Part shown: in pieces, positions 5,070 through 5,156 of the stretch | How the letters are laid out: each line of letters opens with the position of its first letter | Numbering within the stretch: the first letter of the stretch is position 1 | Origin: Actinomycetota bacterium | GTDB lineage: Bacteria; Actinomycetota; Thermoleophilia; Gaiellales; Gaiellaceae | Assembly: GCA_013698195.1 (NCBI GenBank) | Contig: JACCVK010000075.1 | Coordinates: 1-5,156, forward strand | Reading direction: 5' to 3' | DNA: 5,156 bases | Notes under the pieces: model-generated | Databases searched by the model: none | What the model saw: only the letters and a program-made list of their open reading frames with translations | What the model was told of the DNA's origin: nothing | Made by a program: the position numbers and the translations under genes

Positions 5070-5091
5070 AGCAGCGTGGACGATCGCTGCT
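5070..5091 (+). terminator. hairpins downstream of gnd (weak terminator candidate)
   Basis: AGCAGCG (5070-5076) pairs perfectly with CGCTGCT (5085-5091) around an 8-base loop, 46 bases after the gnd stop. A second perfect stem, CTGCGC/GCGCAG, lies at 5134-5148. Neither has a T-run, so intrinsic termination is not demonstrated. The remaining bases 5024-5156 show no convincing gene. Confidence 0.3.
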
Positions 5092-5156
5092 CGGCAATGC
5101 TGGAAGGTATTGGTGAGGAGCGTTTCGGCCGCGCTGCGCCGTGCGCAGGCCCCCAG

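Noticed and set aside
5031..5156. Open plus-strand frame from ATG 5031 (MWVVGAVQGGHG...) to the window edge.
   Set aside because: Third-position GC is much lower than in the neighbouring genes, it contains perfect hairpins and it shows no motif; it does not resemble the start of zwf.
1..5156. CRISPR arrays, toxin-antitoxin or defence systems.
   Set aside because: No spaced repeats and no recognisable nuclease, methylase, toxin or reverse-transcriptase motifs were seen on either strand.

Overview
The window looks like a piece of a high-GC bacterial chromosome carrying one end of a mobile element. GC-rich third positions, GTG starts, a probable leaderless promoter and the character of the proteins suggest an actinobacterium, possibly Thermoleophilia-like. 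That assignment is inference from style only; there is no rRNA or other marker gene here.

Left part (1-1420): accessory DNA. Four small minus-strand reading frames are packed together with ATGA-type overlaps: a MerR/excisionase-like helix-turn-helix protein (899 down to 722), an unrecognised acidic protein (735-346), a basic leucine-zipper-like peptide (349-206) and a helix-turn-helix protein running off the left edge (252-1). Divergent from them is a small Cys-rich zinc-ribbon-like gene (916-1192, plus). At least three of these five frames appear broken by single extra bases, whereas the chromosomal genes on the right are intact. A non-coding stretch with hairpins and a direct repeat follows. 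It ends in a clean 3' half of a tRNA-Gly(CCC) gene, from the anticodon loop to the discriminator U (1377-1420), directly followed by a perfect hairpin. A tRNA cut at the anticodon loop, with a recombinase-core-like inverted repeat over the cut and excisionase-like genes beside it, is the expected look of the att junction of an integrative element in a tRNA gene. The element would lie to the left and the old chromosome to the right. No integrase is visible.

Right part (1421-5156): chromosomal metabolism. A six-helix DUF998-type membrane protein is read leftward (2192-1572). Divergently, pgi (glucose-6-phosphate isomerase, 2348-3973) and gnd (a short 6-phosphogluconate dehydrogenase, probably NAD-preferring, 3989-5023) form a tight two-gene operon with a 15-base gap. 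The two enzymes handle glucose-6-phosphate/fructose-6-phosphate exchange and the oxidative decarboxylation of 6-phosphogluconate to ribulose-5-phosphate. The genes that would join them (zwf, pgl) are not in the window. After gnd only hairpins are visible.
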